A stretch of 64,000 nucleotides of DNA from the NCBI RefSeq assembly GCF_026041215.1, contig NZ_JAPEIQ010000033.1:1-64000 (forward strand), written 5' to 3'. How positions within the stretch are numbered: position 1 is the stretch's first letter; the number at the start of each line of letters is the position of its first letter. Positions 45,950 to 55,896 of the stretch are shown piece by piece. Position numbers and translations under genes: made by a program. Origin of the DNA: Hoyosella sp. YIM 151337 (GTDB lineage: Bacteria > Actinomycetota > Actinomycetes > Mycobacteriales > Mycobacteriaceae). The notes under the pieces are model-generated. The model searched no databases. It saw only the letters and a list, made by a program, of their open reading frames with translations, and was not told the DNA's origin.

Positions 45950-46242
45950 CCCGGTGCCCGCCGAACTAGCGGACTGAGCGAGCGGCTGCGGCCGCTTGCC
46001 TGGGCTCCGGATTGGATGGTGATTGTCAGCGCAGACGACCACCAGCTCCACCCGGAGCCGGTGTAAAGCGCCAATACAACCTGGTTGAACTCACGCTTGT
46101 GAGGATAACGCAGTGTCCCGGAAACGTCAGCCCCGCAACTGTCCCAAACAGGAGGCAGGCTAAGTGCCGCTGCAGGGCATGCCGCCCGCCCAGACGTTTC
46201 GTACGGGTTACGAAAACGCTGGTCGGGCGGTCGCTCACATCG
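45950..46242. other. Intergenic stretch between DAHP synthase and the ABC exporter operon
   Basis: Contains the DAHP synthase promoter region on its left side and a terminator-like hairpin at 46195-46218 on its right. No convincing gene; a 34-codon frame (46164-46268) with an AGGAGG site overlaps the permease 3' end and was not accepted. Confidence 0.5.
46195..46218 (-). terminator. Stem-loop downstream of the ABC permease
   Basis: CGTTTCGTA and TACGAAAACG (one bulged base) form a 9-bp stem 25 bases after the permease stop on the minus strand. Likely the terminator of the two-gene exporter operon. Confidence 0.55.
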
Positions 46243-47820
46243 TTAACTACGCATGTCTCGACGGGTGAACCCGACTGCGGCAGCGACAGCCAAAGCCGCG
46301 CCGATTGTGATCAGCGACACATTCCATGCGACCGCTGGATAGCTCGCAACGTGGTCGAATACCGACCAGAAGACAGCCCATTCGGGGAGCGACAATGCGG
46401 GCCCCAGCACTGTCAGTATCGCGGTAATCGCATACACACCCCAAGCGAGTGCGGCGCCGCGTGAGGTCAGCGCGGCGCCCACTGCCGCGACCCCGCCGAG
46501 CACCATCACTGCCGGGAAATGCGCCAGAGAACTGGCACAAATGGCGGTGAGCGCAGACCAATCACCTGTCCCGGCGGCATACGCTGCGCCGAGAGCCAGG
46601 CCGCCAGTGGCGAGTAGGAGAAAGCCTGCAGTGAAGCCGGTGAGCACGTAGCTCGCGGCGACTGTCGCGCGACGCTGTGGTGCCGTGACAAGGATGGCGA
46701 GCCGTCCGGCTTCTTCATCGGCGTGCAGTCGCAATATCAGAGAGGTCGTGCACCCTGCTGCGATAAGGCCAACGATGACGAGGGAAAAGACGATGAACGC
46801 ATCGCTCAGCGAGGTGCCGCCAAAGGAGGCGATGAGGTCGGTGGTCGCTTCCGAGCTCGCGGCGAAGTCGTCGGCGGTGGTTGCCATCGCACCGAACGCG
46901 CCCGAGAGGATGACGACACCTGCCGTCCAGGCGAGGATGCCGCCGCGCGCCAGACGCACCTGCAGGCCCATCGGCGTCGTTGCCCAGCGCGCGGCCCGCA
47001 CCCGCCCAGGCCGCCCCGCGATGACGCCCGCACCGAGGTCACGGGTCGCGTTGAGCTGCCACGCCGCACCTGACGTCACGGCCGTGGCGCCGAGTAACAG
47101 CGCAATCGGCAGCCAACGGTTCGCGCCGAACGGTTCCGTGGACTGCGCCCAGCCAAGCGGCGAGATCCACGTCAAGATCGCGGCGGATGGCGCGTCGCTG
47201 ACGTCGCCTATCGCCCGCGCGAGAAAGCTCACGCCCAGAACCGCGAGCGCTAATCCCGAGGCGGTGCGGGCACGTTCACTCAGTTGAGCGGTGCATGCCG
47301 CGATCGCGCCAAAGAAGGTGCTCGCAGCGAACAGCGCCGCACCATACGTCACCGCACCGAGGACGGAGGTGCCCGCCAAGACGAGCACTGCCGCGGTCGA
47401 CACGCCCAGTAGCGCATTGAGACTGACAATCAGGACCGCGACCGCGACCAGTGGCGCACCCGCGCTGACGCGGCCCGCGCGCAGCACCTCCAGAGCACCA
47501 GCTTCCTCCTGTCCGCGCGTCAGGCGGACCGTCAGCAGGATGTTCGCCACGCAGGCCGCAAGCATGAGGAGCCAGCCGGTCTCGAAAATGATGATCCCGC
47601 CGAGCGTCGTCAATGCTGTAGGGGGTCCGTTGAACGCGATCTGCGCGGGAACGAGGTCCGCGATCGCCGCGTAGGCATCCCAGTCGGTCTGCGTGGGATA
47701 CAGGCTTTTGATGGACGCGGCGCCCAGGGCGAGCAGTACGGGAATCAGCGACGCCCATAGGACCAGGCGAATACGGGTGCTGTGCAGCAGCAGGGTAGTC
47801 AGTGTTCTGGTCCCGGTCAT
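46243..47820 (-). CDS. ABC-2-type exporter permease (tetronasin-resistance-like)
   Basis: 525 aa from ATG 47820, which overlaps the ATPase stop by 4 bases; the open frame extends further upstream inside the ATPase gene. It shows twelve or so hydrophobic helices in two halves, each with a short amphipathic start (TLLLHSTRIRLVLWASLIP; LQVRLARGGILAWTAGVVIL). This duplicated layout of ~530 residues fits permeases of antibiotic exporters like the tetronasin (TnrB) system. Substrate unknown, likely a hydrophobic drug. Confidence 0.85.
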   Translation of the reverse strand: MTGTRTLTTLLLHSTRIRLVLWASLIPVLLALGAASIKSLYPTQTDWDAYAAIADLVPAQIAFNGPPTALTTLGGIIIFETGWLLMLAACVANILLTVRLTRGQEEAGALEVLRAGRVSAGAPLVAVAVLIVSLNALLGVSTAAVLVLAGTSVLGAVTYGAALFAASTFFGAIAACTAQLSERARTASGLALAVLGVSFLARAIGDVSDAPSAAILTWISPLGWAQSTEPFGANRWLPIALLLGATAVTSGAAWQLNATRDLGAGVIAGRPGRVRAARWATTPMGLQVRLARGGILAWTAGVVILSGAFGAMATTADDFAASSEATTDLIASFGGTSLSDAFIVFSLVIVGLIAAGCTTSLILRLHADEEAGRLAILVTAPQRRATVAASYVLTGFTAGFLLLATGGLALGAAYAAGTGDWSALTAICASSLAHFPAVMVLGGVAAVGAALTSRGAALAWGVYAITAILTVLGPALSLPEWAVFWSVFDHVASYPAVAWNVSLITIGAALAVAAAVGFTRRDMRS

Positions 47821-48761
47821 CGGCGTGCGCTCTCTTTCGCGGGGGCTGCGGCCTCGTCCTCGTTCGCGTAATACGTCAAGAAGAGATCCTCCAGCGTGGG
47901 TGGCGTGCACACGAGTTCACGCACGCCGGCGCGGCTCAGCGCGGCGGTAATGGCAGGGAGTGCCTCCGGCTCTGCGTCGCAGGTGAGGCGGTACCCGCCG
48001 CCTTCAGACACAACGGTGACGTTTGTGACGCCATCTGCGCTGGCCAGCGCGTCGGGCGAGTGGACGGTGCGGGCCGTGACGTGTGTGCGGGCGAGGTGGC
48101 GGAGTTCGGCGAGTGTGCCGCTCTGCACGGTTCGGCCTGCCCGGATGATGGTCGTTGCCTCGCAAAGCTGTTCGACCTCGCTCAGGATGTGACTCGACAG
48201 CAGGATCGTCGCCCCGCGTCCGGCGGCTGCCCGAACGCACTCCGCGAACACCGCGTACATGAGGGGGTCGAGGCCCGTCGTCGGTTCGTCGAGTATCAGC
48301 AAGTCAGCGTCGGCTGCGAACGCGCCGATTAGCGCAACCTTCTGCCGGTTTCCCTTCGAATACGCGGACGTCTTCTTGCTGGGGTCGAGGGCGAAGCGCT
48401 CAATAAGCTCGTCGCGCCGCTGCTCATCGAAGCCGCCCCGGATGCGCGCGATGACGTCTAGGGTTTCCCCACCCGTCAGGCCCGGCCAGAACGCGACATC
48501 GCCGGGCACGTACGCGGTGCGGCGGTGAATCTCGAGCGCATCGCTGATCGGGTCGCCGCCGAGCACGCGGACGGAGCCGCTGTCTCTGCGGATCAAGCCG
48601 AGCAGGATACGGATCGTAGTGGACTTTCCCGCCCCGTTGGGGCCCAGGAATCCGTGCACGGTGCCGGCGGGCACCGAGAGCTCAAGGCCGCGGAGTGCGT
48701 GGGTACGTCCCAGAGTCTTGTGCAGTTCGCTGACGCTGACGGCTGGAGGGGAGACGTTCAT
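47817..48761 (-). CDS. ABC exporter ATPase
   Basis: 314 aa from ATG 48761 with AGGAGA just upstream. Walker A GPNGAGKST, Q-loop, signature in YSKGNRQKVALIGAF (degenerate KGNRQK form, common in this drug-exporter group) and Walker B LLILDEPTTGLDP are present. A C-terminal ~90-residue extension precedes the stop. Partner of the following permease gene. Controlled probably by the divergent TetR protein through repeats in the 106-base gap. Confidence 0.92.
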   Translation of the reverse strand: MNVSPPAVSVSELHKTLGRTHALRGLELSVPAGTVHGFLGPNGAGKSTTIRILLGLIRRDSGSVRVLGGDPISDALEIHRRTAYVPGDVAFWPGLTGGETLDVIARIRGGFDEQRRDELIERFALDPSKKTSAYSKGNRQKVALIGAFAADADLLILDEPTTGLDPLMYAVFAECVRAAAGRGATILLSSHILSEVEQLCEATTIIRAGRTVQSGTLAELRHLARTHVTARTVHSPDALASADGVTNVTVVSEGGGYRLTCDAEPEALPAITAALSRAGVRELVCTPPTLEDLFLTYYANEDEAAAPAKESARR

Positions 48762-48770
48762 GTTTCTCCT

Positions 48771-48845
48771 GAAAGTAACTAGCAAATGACAGTGACTGTC
48801 TAAAGTGAGCGTAGACTCGTGAACGTCAAACTGCAAGTGACTTTC
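48771..48845. promoter_or_regulatory. Operator region between the ABC exporter and its TetR regulator
   Basis: Three repeat units are visible: GAAAGTAACT (48771-48780), a perfect 13-bp palindrome GACAGTGACTGTC (48788-48800), and AGTGACTTTC (48836-48845), the near-exact complement of the first. All share the AGTnACT core. They lie between the two divergent start codons, as expected for a TetR-type operator that controls both directions. Confidence 0.65.
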
Positions 48846-48867
48846 AGAATTCGCTAGGATGGCTGTC

Positions 48868-49482
48868 ATGTCGGTAGAGAGCGGCAGGCGGATAGGCCTG
48901 CGGCAGCGCAAGAAGCTCGCCGCGATGCATACGATTCAGCGGGTAGCGCTCGACCTCTTTGATCGAGAGGGCTACGGCAACGTGACGATCGAGCGCATTG
49001 CGGCGGATGCGGATGTCTCTCCGAGTTCGGTGTACCGCTATTTCGGCACCAAGGAGCGCCTCGTCACCTGGGATGAGTACGATCCCGAGCTCTTTGCTCT
49101 CATGCAGTCGGCCGACGGTGATGTCGGCACGGTGTTCGAGGCTCTCCGCGGCGGGATTGCCGAATTAGTCCGGGCCTGGCCAGAGAGCGAAGTCGACAAC
49201 GTAACGCGGAGGATGCGTTACATCCTTGATGAGCCTGACGTGCACGCCGCGATGTTGCGCGAGCAGCACGAATTCGAAGTCGGGATCCGGCACATGCTGG
49301 CGCCGTATATCGGCGCGAAGCCGGAGTCGCTCACTGTGTGTGTGGCTGCAGCGACGACGCTCGCGTGCCTCACCGCGGCGCTGTACCACTGGGCTGACGC
49401 TGGATACAAGGATCGCCTCGCCGATGTTCTCGACGAGGCGATGAAGCTGGCGGGGCGCGCGGTCGTGGCTCAGGTCAGCTGA
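48868..49482 (+). CDS. TetR-family transcriptional regulator
   Basis: 204 aa from ATG 48868 (AGGA with 8-base spacing); an ATG 9 bases upstream has no room for a ribosome site. Helix-turn-helix residues ~15-65: [41 protein letters not shown]. The C-terminal ligand domain resembles drug-responsive TetR proteins. Divergent from the ABC exporter, which it probably represses. Its 3' end overlaps the convergent hemolysin III-like gene by 8 bases. Confidence 0.92.
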   Translation: MSVESGRRIGLRQRKKLAAMHTIQRVALDLFDREGYGNVTIERIAADADVSPSSVYRYFGTKERLVTWDEYDPELFALMQSADGDVGTVFEALRGGIAELVRAWPESEVDNVTRRMRYILDEPDVHAAMLREQHEFEVGIRHMLAPYIGAKPESLTVCVAAATTLACLTAALYHWADAGYKDRLADVLDEAMKLAGRAVVAQVS

Positions 49483-50143
49483 AGGCGACCAGCCAGACGG
49501 CGATGTAGTGGCATATTGCTGCGATGACCGTCGCGGCGTGGAAAAACTCGTGGTGGCCAAACGTTGCCGGCCACGGGTTCGGCCACTTGGTGGCGTAAAG
49601 GATTGCGCCGGCGCTGTAGAGGACACCGCCGACTGCCAGCAGAATCAGGGGTGCGGCGCCCGTGTTCGCGACGAGGTCTGGGATGACGAAAGCGACCACC
49701 CAGCCGAGCAGAATGTACAGCGGAACCCCGAGCCATGACGGCGACGACGGCCACAGCATCTTGAGTGCGACCCCCGCGAAAGCGCCGGCCCAGACGATCG
49801 CAAGCACCGTCCGCCCTGTATCCGGGCTCAGTGCGAGCATGCCGAAGGGCGTATAACTCCCCGCGATGAAGAGGAAGATCATGGAGTGGTCGGCACGCTT
49901 CATCCACGTGCGGGCACGGGCCGACTTCCAGTGCACCCGGTGGTACAGCGCACTGACCCCAAACACGCCGCACACTGTGACGCTGTAGATTGCGGTCGCG
50001 AGTAGTGCGCGCGGACTCGCCAGGGTGCCCACGACAGCGACGAGTGCGGTGCCTGTGATGACGGAGATCGCGAATGCGTAGAGGTGGATCCAGCCGCGCA
50101 TTCGCGGCTTGACCGGCAGCAGTGCCTCGGTGATCGAAGTCAA
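49475..50143 (-). CDS. Hemolysin III/YqfA-family membrane protein
   Basis: 222 aa from TTG 50143, chosen because GCGAGG lies 6 bases upstream and it gives the usual family length; no ATG or GTG fits. Seven helices with the conserved residues of the HlyIII/PAQR superfamily: [27 protein letters not shown] and [16 protein letters not shown] (metal-binding His/Asp). Such proteins may be hydrolases related to adiponectin receptors. Synteny: Rv1085c, divergent from the prenyl transferase. Confidence 0.9.
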   Translation of the reverse strand: MTSITEALLPVKPRMRGWIHLYAFAISVITGTALVAVVGTLASPRALLATAIYSVTVCGVFGVSALYHRVHWKSARARTWMKRADHSMIFLFIAGSYTPFGMLALSPDTGRTVLAIVWAGAFAGVALKMLWPSSPSWLGVPLYILLGWVVAFVIPDLVANTGAAPLILLAVGGVLYSAGAILYATKWPNPWPATFGHHEFFHAATVIAAICHYIAVWLVAFS

Positions 50144-50336
50144 CGGACACCTCGCTTTCTCGGGTTCTGACGGTTGCCGTCGGCTACCTACGGTAGCGTA
50201 AGTTACGCGCGGGTAACCGGCAATGTGCTTCGGCGCACAACCTGATTTTCTCGTAAACCTTCGTGTGACATGTACGCGACTCGCGCTCACTCGGCGTAGG
50301 CTCCCAAGGCGTGGTGATCGCATTGGTGATAGTGAA

Positions 50337-51107
50337 GTGAAGATTCCGCATAATCCCTTGTATCGGCTGTATGAGCAGCGGCTTCTCCATCGCGTCGAGC
50401 ATATGCAGCGGCCCAAACACATTGCCGTTCTGTGCGACGGCAACCGCCGCTGGGCCCGTGCCGCCGGATTCACCGACGTCAGCCACGGCTATCGGATGGG
50501 TGCGCGCAAGATTGCTGAGATGCTCCAGTGGTGCGATGAGGCTGGGATTGAACTCGCCACTATCTATCTGCTCTCCACCGAGAACCTGAGACGGGACCCA
50601 GATGAACTCGATGCACTGCTTGAAATCATCACCGACGTCGTCGAGGAGATATCAGGCCCCGACAAAAACTGGAGCGTCAAGATCGTCGGCGCGATGGATC
50701 TTCTTCCTGAAGCCGCAGCCAGGCGCCTCACGGAGGCCGCTGACCGTACCCAGGGGCGCGACGGCACCCACGTCAATGTGGCGGTGGGTTACGGGGGCCG
50801 GCAAGAAATCAGCGACGCCGTGCGCGGGCTCATCGCGCAGCACATGGCTGAGGGAAAAGCTGGCAACGAGCTCGTTGAATCCATCACCGTAGAGGGCATC
50901 GCGGACCACCTCTACACATCGGGCCAGCCCGACCCCGACTTGGTAATCCGCACATCGGGGGAGCAGCGTCTCTCCGGCTTCCTGCTATGGCAGAGCGCCT
51001 ACTCCGAAATATGGTTCACCGAGGCGTACTGGCCCGAATTCCGGCGCGTCGACTTCCTGCGGGCGCTGCGCGACTACGGGGCACGTCATCGGCGTTTCGG
51101 CATGTGA
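50337..51107 (+). CDS. Short-chain Z-isoprenyl diphosphate synthase (Rv1086-like, Z-FPP synthase)
   Basis: 256 aa from GTG 50337, matching the N-terminus of Rv1086-type proteins ([11 protein letters not shown]). Catalytic Asp34 in [10 protein letters not shown] and the conserved [20 protein letters not shown] near the C-terminus are intact. The close agreement with Rv1086 along its length points to omega,E,Z-farnesyl diphosphate formation, the first step towards decaprenyl phosphate used in arabinogalactan synthesis, rather than the long-chain UppS. Confidence 0.92.
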   Translation: MKIPHNPLYRLYEQRLLHRVEHMQRPKHIAVLCDGNRRWARAAGFTDVSHGYRMGARKIAEMLQWCDEAGIELATIYLLSTENLRRDPDELDALLEIITDVVEEISGPDKNWSVKIVGAMDLLPEAAARRLTEAADRTQGRDGTHVNVAVGYGGRQEISDAVRGLIAQHMAEGKAGNELVESITVEGIADHLYTSGQPDPDLVIRTSGEQRLSGFLLWQSAYSEIWFTEAYWPEFRRVDFLRALRDYGARHRRFGM

Positions 51108-51880
51108 CCATCACTCACTCGATAGAGTTCGGGCCGCTTCGGTATCCGAAGATCTCCGGAAGAGCGTCCCCTGGCGCGGCGAACAGCCCACGGCGCGAAG
51201 AAGGTCACTACCCAATTCAGCTCAGCCCACGCGGCGCGCAGTCCTGCCGGTGGTGGAAGCAGTGGGTGCAGCGGGAGCGTCCAGCTGTCATCGCTGCCCG
51301 GAATGCCCAGTGCATGCGCGACGGCGTCGGCGATGCGTTGATGGCCGAGTGGGCTCGCGTGCAGGCGGTCCGCACACCACAACCGCGGGTCTGTCACGAT
51401 CTCGTGTTCTGATGTCTCCGCGACGATCACGCCATAGCGGCGGGCTGCCCCGCGGATGTGCTGATTGAGCGCGTGTACGCGGCCGCTCAGTGGCCGCGCC
51501 AGCGGCGTGATCCGCGCGACGTCCGGAAATGTCAGTGTCGCCACCACCGCGCCTTGCGCCGTGAGTGCCGCGAACATCGTTGCTAAATGCTCGGCCACCT
51601 CGTCGGCATCGAACCGCGGCCGCAAAATGTCATTGACACCGGCCACCACCGTCGCGAGATCTGGCCGCAGCGAGAGTGCGGGGTCGAGCTGCTCGTCACG
51701 CACTTGGCTCGCAAGCTTGCCGCGCACAGCGAGGTTCGCGTATTCCAGCTCAGGGTTCCGATTCGCGATCCGCGCCGCCAGCCGGTCGGCCCAGCCGCGC
51801 AAACCGGTGAGTTCGTCACCGTCCCCGATACCTTCGGTCTGACTATCACCAAGGGCGACGAAGCGGGAGAAACCCTTCAC
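51086..51880 (-). CDS. SGNH/GDSL-family esterase
   Basis: 264 aa from GTG 51880, which overlaps the coaA stop (GTGA, 51877-51880). This junction decides the start over the longer frame to 52000. Block [12 protein letters not shown] has nucleophile Ser13; VAGVNDIL supplies the block III Asn; the C-terminal [12 protein letters not shown] gives Asp and His. No signal peptide, so it should be cytoplasmic. Translational coupling to pantothenate kinase is notable; substrate unknown. Converges on the prenyl transferase with a 22-base overlap. Confidence 0.9.
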   Translation of the reverse strand: MKGFSRFVALGDSQTEGIGDGDELTGLRGWADRLAARIANRNPELEYANLAVRGKLASQVRDEQLDPALSLRPDLATVVAGVNDILRPRFDADEVAEHLATMFAALTAQGAVVATLTFPDVARITPLARPLSGRVHALNQHIRGAARRYGVIVAETSEHEIVTDPRLWCADRLHASPLGHQRIADAVAHALGIPGSDDSWTLPLHPLLPPPAGLRAAWAELNWVVTFFAPWAVRRARGRSSGDLRIPKRPELYRVSDGHMPKRR

Positions 51881-52800
51881 AGTTTCCGCAGCCGCACCCG
51901 GTTCACGCGATGGTTGCTGTCCTTGCGCAGTACCAGCGTCGCGCGCGGGCGCGTCGGAAGGATGTTCTCTACCAAGTTCGGTTTGTTGATCGTGTCCCAT
52001 ATTTCCTTCGCTTTCGCGCGTGCCTCAACGTCATTGAGACTCGCGTAGTGGTGGAAATGTGAGCGCGGATCCGCGAATGCGGTCTTTCGCAGGGTCAAGA
52101 AGCGCTGTACGTACCAGTTTTCGATGTCCTCGATCTTGGCGTCCACGTAGATCGAAAAATCGAACAGATCAGAGACCATCAGCGTCGGGCCGGTCTGCAA
52201 AACGTTCAGCCCTTCGATGATCAGGATGTCGGGCTGACGGACGACATGCCGTGCGCCAGCCACAATGTCGTACAAGTGGTGCGAATAGACAGGTGCTGAC
52301 ACTTCGGATGCCCCCGACTTGACGTCCGTGACAAAGCGCAGCAGCGCGCGCCGGTCGTAGCTTTCCGGGAAGCCTTTGCGCTGCATAATCCCAAGCCGGT
52401 TGAGTTCCTTTGACGGGTAAAGAAAGCCGTCCGTGGTGACCAGGTCGACACGCGGGTGCCGGGTCCATCGGGCCAGAAGCGCCTGCAGCACACGCGCTGT
52501 CGTCGATTTGCCGACGGCGACACTGCCCGCAACACCGATCACAAATGGCACCTGCTGCCCAGGGTGTGCCTCGCCGAGGAACGTTGCCGTTGCCGCGAAC
52601 AAACGCTGGCGAGCGGCCACCTGCAGGTGGATGAGCCGCGACAGCGGCAAATAGACTTCCTCGACCTCAGCGAGATCGATCTGCTCACCGAGACCGCGCA
52701 GCCCACGCAGCTCATGCTCGGTGAGGACCATCGGCTGCGACTTGCGCAGCGCACGCCACTGGTCACGCTCGAGCGCGACGTATGGGCTGGGCTCACTCAT
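51877..52800 (-). CDS. coaA: Pantothenate kinase, type I
   Basis: 307 aa from ATG 52800 (a GTG four codons upstream is an alternative). The sequence follows mycobacterial CoaA closely: P-loop [50 protein letters not shown] and the end [20 protein letters not shown]. It phosphorylates pantothenate, the first committed step to CoA. Synteny: Rv1092c. Coupled to the downstream esterase gene. Confidence 0.97.
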   Translation of the reverse strand: MSEPSPYVALERDQWRALRKSQPMVLTEHELRGLRGLGEQIDLAEVEEVYLPLSRLIHLQVAARQRLFAATATFLGEAHPGQQVPFVIGVAGSVAVGKSTTARVLQALLARWTRHPRVDLVTTDGFLYPSKELNRLGIMQRKGFPESYDRRALLRFVTDVKSGASEVSAPVYSHHLYDIVAGARHVVRQPDILIIEGLNVLQTGPTLMVSDLFDFSIYVDAKIEDIENWYVQRFLTLRKTAFADPRSHFHHYASLNDVEARAKAKEIWDTINKPNLVENILPTRPRATLVLRKDSNHRVNRVRLRKL

Positions 52801-52950
52801 AGCAGCACGCACGACGCGGAAACTGTGCGATCGTCACACACGGAACCACTGTTCGGACTGATGGCCAGACCCCCTGTGCCGCGGTAGGTATCCTTCGCAA
52901 CGAATCCTAACCTCAGGGCAGTCGCCCGGTTACGACTAAGGTCGGTTGGC

Positions 52951-54165
52951 ATGGAATCTCGACCGGGTAACCCCTCCGCCATGCATCCAGTGGTGCGTGA
53001 ATATCTGCTGCTGGGTTTGCGATTTGACCGGATCGAAGAAGGTTTCGTCGACGCTTACACCGGCGATCCCGATCTGCGGCGCATCGTCGCGCAGGAACCC
53101 CCGCCACAGCCAGCGGACCTCGCGGCTCGCGCGGAGCAGCTCCGCGCGGATGTGCAGGGCAGCGGATTGAGCGCGGCGCGGCAGCGCTTCCTTGACGTGC
53201 ACCTGCGCGCCCTAGCGTGCTCCGCCCGCAAGTTCGCGGGGGAGGACGTTCGATTCATCGACGAAGTCAACGAATACTTCGATGTGCCGATCAGCCTTGG
53301 CAACGAAGACGACTACCGCGGCGCACACCGCGCGCTCGACGACGTACTGCCCGGCTCCGGGGACTTGCGCGAGCGGATGCGCACGTACCGGTCCGGGGAG
53401 GAAATCCCGCCTGAGCGGCTCAGCGAATGCGTGGACGCTTTCGCCAGCGCGCTTCGCGACCGCGTCCGGACGCGATTCGGACTTCCGGACAGAGAACGGA
53501 TCGACTTCGAGATCGTCACCGATAAGCCCTGGTCAGGATTCAATTACTACCTCGGTGATTTCCGGTCGAGGGTGGCGATCAATGCCGACCTCAAACAACA
53601 CTTGTCAGGGCTGCCACATCTGATCGCGCATGAGGCATATCCAGGGCACCACACCGAGCATTGCCACAAGGAAGCCGGAATTGTGGCACAAGGTGAGCAC
53701 GAGCAGACGATCTTCCTGGTGAACACGCCCCAGTGCCTGATGGCGGAAGGCCTCGCCGATCACGCGCTCTCCGCTGCGGTTGGCCCCGGGTGGGGCGCCT
53801 GGGCCCAGGAGATTTACGCAGATCTCGGACTCCGTTTCGACGGTGAACGCGCCGAACGTGTGTCAGGGGCAATCGCGGGGCTGCTCGGTGTCCGTCAAGA
53901 TGCGGCGATCCTGCTGCACGATCAGCACCGCCCCCACGACGAGGTCGCCGCGTTCCTGCAGCGCTGGTCGCTCGTAAGCCCCGAACGTGCGCGGCAGACA
54001 CTGCGGTTCCTGACATCACCGCTGTGGCGCGCCTACATCAGCACCTACGTTGAGGGTTACCGCCTGCTCAGCGCATGGCTGGATTCACGCGATGCCAGCG
54101 AGCCGCGGTCGGAACGCTTTCTGCGTTTGCTCGACGAACCGCTGGTCCCGTCTCAGTTGCGCTAA
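52951..54165 (+). CDS. DUF885 putative metallopeptidase
   Basis: 404 aa, shorter than the ~550-600 residues common in the DUF885 family. The family hallmark HEAYPGHH is at residues 227-234, followed by TEH; a Glu in FLVNTPQCLMAEGLADHAL probably completes the zinc site. No signal peptide, so cytoplasmic. Start: ATG 52951; a second ATG ten codons later is possible. Divergent from coaA. Substrate unknown. Confidence 0.85.
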   Translation: MESRPGNPSAMHPVVREYLLLGLRFDRIEEGFVDAYTGDPDLRRIVAQEPPPQPADLAARAEQLRADVQGSGLSAARQRFLDVHLRALACSARKFAGEDVRFIDEVNEYFDVPISLGNEDDYRGAHRALDDVLPGSGDLRERMRTYRSGEEIPPERLSECVDAFASALRDRVRTRFGLPDRERIDFEIVTDKPWSGFNYYLGDFRSRVAINADLKQHLSGLPHLIAHEAYPGHHTEHCHKEAGIVAQGEHEQTIFLVNTPQCLMAEGLADHALSAAVGPGWGAWAQEIYADLGLRFDGERAERVSGAIAGLLGVRQDAAILLHDQHRPHDEVAAFLQRWSLVSPERARQTLRFLTSPLWRAYISTYVEGYRLLSAWLDSRDASEPRSERFLRLLDEPLVPSQLR

Positions 54166-54294
54166 GCCCCAGAGCCGCGAGCCGCCACGTTTTCACCTGC
54201 TTGTTTCGCCCAAGTACACTGGTTCAGTCATTCCGGGGACGCCCCCAGACACGTGACCGCACCTTCGCCGGACCGACTATCGGGAGATTGGCTA

Positions 54295-55596
54295 ATGACT
54301 GCTGCATCCGTTGCCGCTTCGAGTTTCACCGCACCGCTTGCGGAACTCGACCCTGATGTTGCGGCGGCAATGGCGGGAGAGCTTGCGCGACAGCGGGAGA
54401 CGCTCGAGATGATCGCGTCGGAGAACTTCGTGCCGCGCGCAGTGCTGCAGGCCCAGGGGTCGGTACTGACGAACAAGTATGCCGAGGGATACCCAGGCCG
54501 GCGTTACTACGGTGGCTGCGAACACGTCGACGTGGTCGAAAATCTTGCTCGTGAACGCGCGAAAACCCTTTTCGGTGCGGATTTCGCCAACGTACAGCCG
54601 CACGCGGGCGCCCAGGCGAACGCTGCTGTGCTGCATGCGATGATGAAGCCCGAGGAACGTTTGCTCGGCCTCGATCTCGCGCACGGCGGTCACCTCACCC
54701 ACGGCATGCGGCTGAACTTTTCTGGCCGCTTGTACGAGGTCGGTTTCTACGGTGTTGATCCTCAGACGTTCCGCATCGACATGGACGCCGTGCGTGAAAA
54801 GGCGCTGGAGTTCCGCCCGAAGGTGATCGTGGCGGGCTGGTCGGCGTATCCCCGTCAGCAGGACTTCGCTGCTTTCCGCGCGATCGCCGATGAGGTTGGC
54901 GCGTACCTCTGGGTTGATATGGCTCATTTCGCGGGTCTTGTCGCCGCCGGGCTGCACCCGTCACCCGTTCCGCACGCTGACGTGGTGTCAACGACTGTTC
55001 ACAAGACGCTCGGCGGGCCTCGGTCGGGCATGATTCTCGGCAAGCAGGAATGGGCGAAGCCCATCAACTCCGCGGTGTTCCCGGGCCAGCAGGGCGGACC
55101 GCTGATGCACGCGATCGCCGCGAAGGCCGTTGCCCTCAAGATCGCCGGAACCGAAGAGTTCCGCGACCGTCAGCAGCGCACCCTCGCCGGAGCGCAGCTC
55201 ATCGCGCAACGGCTGAGCGCGCAGGACGTCGCCGACAAGGGTGTCACGGTCCTCACTGGTGGCACGGATGTGCACCTTGTGCTCGTTGACCTGCGCAACT
55301 CCGAACTCGACGGCAAACAGGCTGAAGACGTCCTGCATGAGGCTGGGATCACTGTCAACCGCAACGCAGTGCCGTTCGACCCGCGCCCGCCGATGGTGAC
55401 GTCCGGTCTCCGCATCGGCACCGCAGCGCTCGCGACACGCGGATTCGGCGATGCGGAGTTCGAGAAGGTAGCTGACATCATCGCCGCTGCGCTCACCGGC
55501 AGCCGGGAACTCTCCACACTGCGCAACGAAGTCTCCGAACTCGCACGCGACTTCCCGTTGTATGAGGGCCTCGAAGACTGGCGCTTGCTGGGCTAG
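54295..55596 (+). CDS. glyA: Serine hydroxymethyltransferase
   Basis: 433 aa from ATG 54295 (GGGAG site). PLP Lys237 in [18 protein letters not shown], plus [30 protein letters not shown] and HGGHLTHG. It interconverts serine and glycine with tetrahydrofolate one-carbon transfer. Synteny: Rv1093. A perfect 18-bp stem follows the stop. Confidence 0.97.
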   Translation: MTAASVAASSFTAPLAELDPDVAAAMAGELARQRETLEMIASENFVPRAVLQAQGSVLTNKYAEGYPGRRYYGGCEHVDVVENLARERAKTLFGADFANVQPHAGAQANAAVLHAMMKPEERLLGLDLAHGGHLTHGMRLNFSGRLYEVGFYGVDPQTFRIDMDAVREKALEFRPKVIVAGWSAYPRQQDFAAFRAIADEVGAYLWVDMAHFAGLVAAGLHPSPVPHADVVSTTVHKTLGGPRSGMILGKQEWAKPINSAVFPGQQGGPLMHAIAAKAVALKIAGTEEFRDRQQRTLAGAQLIAQRLSAQDVADKGVTVLTGGTDVHLVLVDLRNSELDGKQAEDVLHEAGITVNRNAVPFDPRPPMVTSGLRIGTAALATRGFGDAEFEKVADIIAAALTGSRELSTLRNEVSELARDFPLYEGLEDWRLLG

Positions 55597-55602
55597 AGCT
55601 GC

Positions 55603-55643
55603 TGTGGAAATCTGCCTCCGGAAAACGGAGGCAGATTTCCACA
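55603..55643. terminator. Perfect 18-bp hairpin after glyA
   Basis: TGTGGAAATCTGCCTCCG (55603-55620), loop GAAAA, and the exact complement (55626-55643), starting 7 bases after the glyA stop. There is no U-tract, as usual for actinobacterial terminators. The stem is unusually long and perfect. Confidence 0.85.
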
Positions 55644-55778
55644 ACCCGCGCTCCAGCGTGACCAGCTGCAAGACACGGTTCACGAAACGTTCACAAACGC
55701 CTACCGCAGAATCGTGAATTCCCCCTGTACCGTCGCAAGTGCAGGCAGCTCCCCTTGCTTGCCCGGGAGGTTCTAGTC

Positions 55779-55838
55779 GTGACTGTGACGATCAGCGCGA
55801 GAGGGCCGGCACCCGGTCCTCGCGGGTACACCGCGTAG
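55779..55838 (+). CDS. Putative 19-aa peptide upstream of phoH2
   Basis: GTG 55779 with a GGGAGG site 8 bases upstream encodes [19 protein letters not shown], then TAG. The same frame continues open for another 23 codons past the TAG and ends at a TGA that overlaps the first codons of phoH2. In mycobacteria a small gene, phoAT, has been described directly upstream of and overlapping phoH2. This could be a diverged or interrupted counterpart, or simply a leader peptide. Confidence 0.35.
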   Translation: MTVTISARGPAPGPRGYTA

Positions 55839-55896
55839 GACGGACTGGCCGCTCGAGAGATGCTCGCTGGGGTGCCCGGTGGGCCGAGGAGCACAC

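Noticed and set aside
46164-46268. 34-codon ORF with an AGGAGG site
   Set aside because: Overlaps the 3' end of the ABC permease and the terminator hairpin; no family resemblance or coupling.
52886-52920. Half of an IdeR/DtxR-type iron box (CCTAACCTCA)
   Set aside because: Only one half-site matches the palindromic consensus; the adjacent coaA and DUF885 genes are not iron genes.
54166-54294. Possible ZTP or other riboswitch before glyA
   Set aside because: None of the conserved core sequence or pairing of the ZTP class could be found in these 129 bases.
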